Position numbers and translations under genes: made by a program. The notes under the pieces are model-generated. The model searched no databases and was not told where the DNA came from. It worked only from the letters and a program-made list of their open reading frames with translations. Source: Distichodus sexfasciatus (Eukaryota; Chordata; Actinopteri; Characiformes; Distichodontidae). From it: DNA of 64,000 nt. Shown piece after piece: positions 60,621 through 64,000 of the stretch (within the stretch, counting starts at the first letter, position 1; every line of letters starts with the position of its first letter). The stretch covers positions 3,630,192 to 3,694,191 of the forward strand of contig JAVGVS010000013.1 of NCBI GenBank assembly GCA_032718565.1, written 5' to 3'.

Positions 60621-60662
60621 AGTGTTTACGAGTTGTGACTCACCAAAAATGGCGCAAACCTA
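60600..60662 (+). other. Candidate first exon of a gene divergent from ist1
   Basis: An ATG at 60649 in good context (CCAAAAATGGCG) is followed by four codons plus two bases (MAQT-) and a strong donor, TA / GTAAGA, at 60663. It lies about 150 bases from the ist1 leader, the spacing of a bidirectional promoter. No downstream exon was recognised before 64000, so it may be a start of a longer gene or a non-coding transcript. Confidence 0.25.
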
Positions 60663-61279
60663 GTAAGATTATTATGGTGTTATCTGTACATTTGGTTTAA
60701 AATTAGCCTCGAACGCGGCCTCACTTGGACTTAGCATCAGCGGCTACGGATGTTTATTGCTATACGACGTTGTCAAAGTCAATACGTCAAATCAGCGGCC
60801 TCATGGAAATAGTTACTCACCGGGAAATTCCCCACCTTCGCTGCTGAGGAGGTCGGCGGTCAAAATAATAAAAAATGTAGTTAACATTTTAAATTATTAT
60901 AGGCGCCATCGGTTCCAAAGATAGAGTAATCGAGCCTTAACAGCTCCGTTTTGTAGGTCAGACTTTAATCTGACGTTCCAAAGAGCAAAGCACTGTAGGC
61001 CAAATGTTGACTTCTGACATTGGTGGCAAAATTAAATGAATAAATAAATAAATAAGGGCCACAGATGGACTAATTGTGGGGTCTTATTTTGGCTGACATT
61101 CTGCATTCCTTACGTGGGCCAGTATCTGCCAGATCTTAAATTCATATAAGTTACCATTCAGCAAAATGTTTTGGACCATAGCTGGTTTGAGGACCAGATT
61201 TATCTCTAGGCCAGAACAGGACATAGGAAAAAATTACTGGCTGGTGTCAGGTAAACCCAGGACAGTATGGAATGGATAG

Positions 61280-61428
61280 GTCAGGTCAGGTACAGTGGAA
61301 AAGCTACCAGGAACTGTACGAGTCGGGTCAGGTACAGTGAAAGGGCAACCCAGAACTATTAAGGGTTGGGTTGGGTCAGATACAGTGGAAAAGCTACCAG
61401 GAACTGTACGGGTCGGGTCGGGTCAAAT
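61280..61428. repeat. 42-48 bp minisatellite, locus 1
   Basis: Three units begin with TACAGTGGAAAAGC or close variants at 61291, 61333 and 61381. Each contains GGAACTGTACG-like and GTCGGGTC-like parts. The last unit runs straight into a SINE family A body at GGGTCAAATGCAGAGG. Confidence 0.75.
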
Positions 61429-61503
61429 GCAGAGGTCATATTTCGTTGTGGTGCACTGTGTGCTCTGCTGTGTTTACAGTGAAAATCACTCACTTTCACA
61501 AGT
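61425..61503 (+). repeat. SINE family A, tail part only
   Basis: GTCAAATGCAGAGGTCATAT, then 'GTGGTGCACTGTGTGCTC', then 'CACTCACTTTCAC' matches the right half of the copy at 584-830. The head is replaced by the minisatellite. Confidence 0.7.
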
Positions 61504-61751
61504 TTCCTCTCTGTTTTTCTGAGTTGTACCACATAGGGGCGCCAGCACATACCACAAAGCAGAAAGGGTAACACTGAAGCTGCAAATCTGTTACAGTTGC
61601 CACACTGTATGAATTAATTTCTGTTCAGATCTGCAAGACCGTAAGTGTACTGCTTTAAGTCATTATAATTTATTATTAAGTGTGCTGAGTTGTGTTATGC
61701 ATATAATTCAATTGGTTTTCTTTGGTGCATTCATTTGTTCTGACTTTATTC

Positions 61752-61822
61752 TCTTCCTTCCTTCCTTTCTTCATTTCTTCTTTCCTTCATTTCTTCCTTC
61801 CTACCTTCTGTCTTTCCTTCCT
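61752..61822. repeat. (TTCC)n-rich microsatellite
   Basis: Imperfect CCTT and TTCC units. Confidence 0.85.
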
Positions 61823-62012
61823 TAAATTCTTTACAGATCTTAGTAGATGCATGTAAAAAAAACACCCACTAACTTGTCTGTCTGTGAACTTTCCTTTTTC
61901 TCTAACCCATTTTTCGTTAAAGTATAAAACTTAGGCTGCGGTAATTTGGTTTAACTACAGTTGTTGACATAGTTTACAGATCTAAGAACAGTCGTGGACT
62001 ACAAAGCTCTGG

Positions 62013-62062
62013 TGTAAGTCGCTCTGGATAAGAGCGTCTGCTAAATGCTATAAATGTAAATG
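62013..62062 (+). repeat. SINE family B tail
   Basis: TAAGTCGCTCTGGATAAGAG followed by 'CGTCTGCTAAATG' is the tail motif shared by many fish SINEs and seen inside the nested copy at 29046-29243. The body to the left is too diverged to bound. Confidence 0.7.
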
Positions 62063-62589
62063 TTTTAGCCAATTGCTGAATTGCTTATATATGTTTATGA
62101 AAAGTAAGTTTTAAAAGCAACATTACACTCATGACCCTGTTTTAAAGTAATTAGCAAATGAACAACAGTACTACCTTCAAGCCAGATGTAATGTGTGGGC
62201 TTAAACTCACTTGCTTTAGTGAAGACTATGAAATTCAACTGCATCTATTACACATTACACATTACATCTATTATGAGAACCCCTAGAGTGAGATTAAGCT
62301 TTGGGCTCAACACCGTTTCCTGCCCATTTTCTTGACTCACTTATTATCTGGATCCTCCCAGAGTTATTTTATGTAAGGAAGCAGAGAGGCTGTGCCAATC
62401 TTGTTTATTCAAGAAAAGCTCCTTCCTACTCTTTAGCCCACTGAGATTAAACACAGGCTGACACAGGACTGAACTGCCTTTTCTCTCAGATCAGGGTGTA
62501 GCAACTGTAATTCTAACACTTTAGATCTATTGACAGTCATCATTATTGAATTTAAATTTTTTTGTCAAAAAACTGAACAAACTGAAAAG

Positions 62590-62830
62590 CAGCCCGGAAC
62601 AGTACTGTTTGGTCAGGTCGGATCAGGTACAGTGGAAAAGCAACCCGGTCTAAACAGGTCAGGTCAGATCAGGGACACCGGAAAGGCAACACGGAACCGT
62701 ATGAATCGGGTCAACAAGCAACTTGGTATGGGCCAGGTTTGATTGGGTAAGCAATAGAATAATGTTATTCAGAACAATATGGTTCGGGACAGATGAAGAG
62801 GGAAATCCATTCAGAACAGTACAAATTTGG
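62590..62830. repeat. 42-48 bp minisatellite, locus 2
   Basis: Units such as GGTACAGTGGAAAAGCAACC and a diverged copy 46 bases on (GGGACACCGGAAAGGCAAC) match locus 1 at 61280-61428. Further decayed units run to about 62830. Confidence 0.65.
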
Positions 62831-63718
62831 TTGGGTCAAATATTCTTTTGTTTTTTCTTGCAAAAATCATCAAAGATCATCACTCTCCATTGAGACTTTA
62901 GTTAGTGATCCTAAATTCCTGTTATGATTTACTACTTTGATGTGAGTTACTACTTTGAAGCTGACAAAAAGAATGTGGAGATATCATTAAAAATGAACCA
63001 AAAAGCAAAAATCTCTGGTATTTAAATTTCTTAATATGCATTATACTTTCATGTATGTTTTTGTGTAAAGTGGGTCATTGTTATGTGTTAAACAATTTGT
63101 ACATTCTACAAAATAGGAATTCATATTCTGACGTTCAAGGCCTCACAGTTCTGTCAGAATTTTTCAAATAGACCCTTATAATTAAAAGGTCACCATTTGC
63201 AGTGTGCTCTGACACTGGCCGATAAGGCAAAATTGCCTTTTCTAAAAATACGACGGACATCAGTCCTGCCGGACAGCTCACGCAATCAGGCTGACTAATA
63301 GCTGAAAGGCTTCATACAAATATTGACCGTCCTGTCTTCATAATACAAAAGCTCCTGCCAGAGGTAATGTAGGAGTGGAAATAGAACCTCAGTCATTTCA
63401 GCAGCAAAGCCCAGAAAATCTCCTCCATCTACTCATACTTGTATGAATTATTCTGAGATTATGAGAACACATGAGACTGCTGTGAAGGACCCTGATGTGA
63501 TAGGAGAAGTTATGATGAAAAGAACCCAAAGGAACACTTAAAAAGGACCATACAGATCGTTGCTGGGTTATACAGTACATGCATGTATTATGCATGATAT
63601 TTTTCTACAGCACATACATATTTTCAGATGGTTCATTACAGTCAGTTGGTCTTAATGCTGGCTTTAATGCTAGATTTAAAATAGACCTTAACATCATTTG
63701 CCAAGGTGATCTGCAGGT

Positions 63719-63845
63719 TAGTGAAAGTGAAAGATTGTCATTGTGAACACACCACAGCACAGCACACTGCACCACAATGAAATGTGATCTCTGCATTTGA
63801 CCCACCCGGGGAGCAGTGCTTGGGGCACGGTACCTTGAGTACCCT
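63719..63845 (-). repeat. SINE family A, 5'-truncated copy
   Basis: GTGAAAGATTGTCATTGTG, 'CACCACAATGAAATGTGATC', 'TGCATTTGACCCACCC' and 'GGTACCTTGAGTACC' match the reverse complement of the 584-830 copy. The tRNA-like head is absent. Confidence 0.75.
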
Positions 63846-64000
63846 GATCTGGTTTAATGGGACACTTACATTTTTAAGTTGGAAAGTTTGTATCATCTAA
63901 AAAGGTGTCCTGCAGGAATGCTTTATTAGTGCAAATAAAAAATTTGAGTCTTCTCTGAGTACTTTATTCACTGTAGGTTCACGTCAAGGGACAGGCAGAA

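Larger units (their letters stand above)
60663..64000. other. Intergenic DNA right of ist1
   Basis: No coding exon is supported. The stretch contains the minisatellite, SINE and TTCC repeats listed separately. It is otherwise AT-rich. Open frames at 61295-61574 and 62530-62742 are translations of the minisatellite. Confidence 0.4.

Noticed and set aside
1..64000. CRISPR arrays, bacterial operons or viral genomes
   Set aside because: None was seen. Repeats here are microsatellites, SINEs and DNA transposons, and genes are split by spliceosomal introns.

Overview
This window is vertebrate nuclear DNA, almost certainly from a teleost fish. It is AT-rich, with intron-containing genes, long microsatellites, tRNA-derived SINEs and several hAT-type non-autonomous DNA transposons. 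No species can be named. The repeat tails (for example the 'CGCTCTGGATAAGAGCGTC' motif) are typical of ray-finned fish, and an otophysan is a reasonable but unproven guess.

Four genes can be read exon by exon. (1) An orphan rhodopsin-class GPCR lies on the + strand (coding 11465-13493, two coding exons, 383 aa), probably with extra 5' non-coding exons. (2) dhodh, dihydroorotate dehydrogenase, lies on the - strand (40952 to 33776, nine exons, 419 aa). (3) A pkd1l3-like polycystin-1 family gene lies on the + strand (42561-53027, 22 exons, 1103 aa). It reads cleanly through C-type lectin, GPS, PLAT and five membrane spans, then stops before the polycystin channel domain. (4) ist1, the ESCRT-III associated factor, lies on the - strand (59589 to 56590, nine coding exons, 355 aa). 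From what I remember of human 16q22.2, IST1, PKD1L3 and DHODH have the same order and orientations (dhodh and pkd1l3 head to head, pkd1l3 and ist1 tail to tail). The cluster therefore looks like conserved microsynteny.

Layout. 1-5940: intergenic, with a SINE, a 1.15 kb hAT MITE and possible conserved non-coding blocks. 5940-7000: TG and GA repeats followed by an exon-like segment that splices well to the GPCR leader. 7000-11370: intergenic, with a GATA array and a fold-back element. 11371-13493: the GPCR. 13.5-27 kb: a gene desert with several complex, non-repetitive blocks that may be conserved regulatory DNA. 27-30.65 kb: a patchwork of three non-autonomous DNA transposons, a SINE nested inside one of them, and one orphan coding-like exon on the - strand. 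31.2-31.7 kb: a diverged tandem duplication. 33.8-41 kb: dhodh, with SINE, MITE and G-rich insertions in its introns. 42.5-53 kb: the truncated pkd1l3-like gene. 53-56.6 kb: repeat-rich DNA where channel exons would be expected and none is seen. 56.6-60.5 kb: ist1. 60.5-64 kb: a possible divergent first exon, a 42-48 bp minisatellite found at two sites, and SINE pieces.

The genes do not form one pathway. DHODH makes pyrimidines in the inner mitochondrial membrane, IST1 works in ESCRT membrane scission, the polycystin-like protein is a surface receptor-like membrane protein, and the GPCR ligand is unknown. The most unusual signal is the channel-less pkd1l3-like gene with otherwise intact exons. 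The others are the motif-divergent GPCR and the unassigned exon at 28599-28819.
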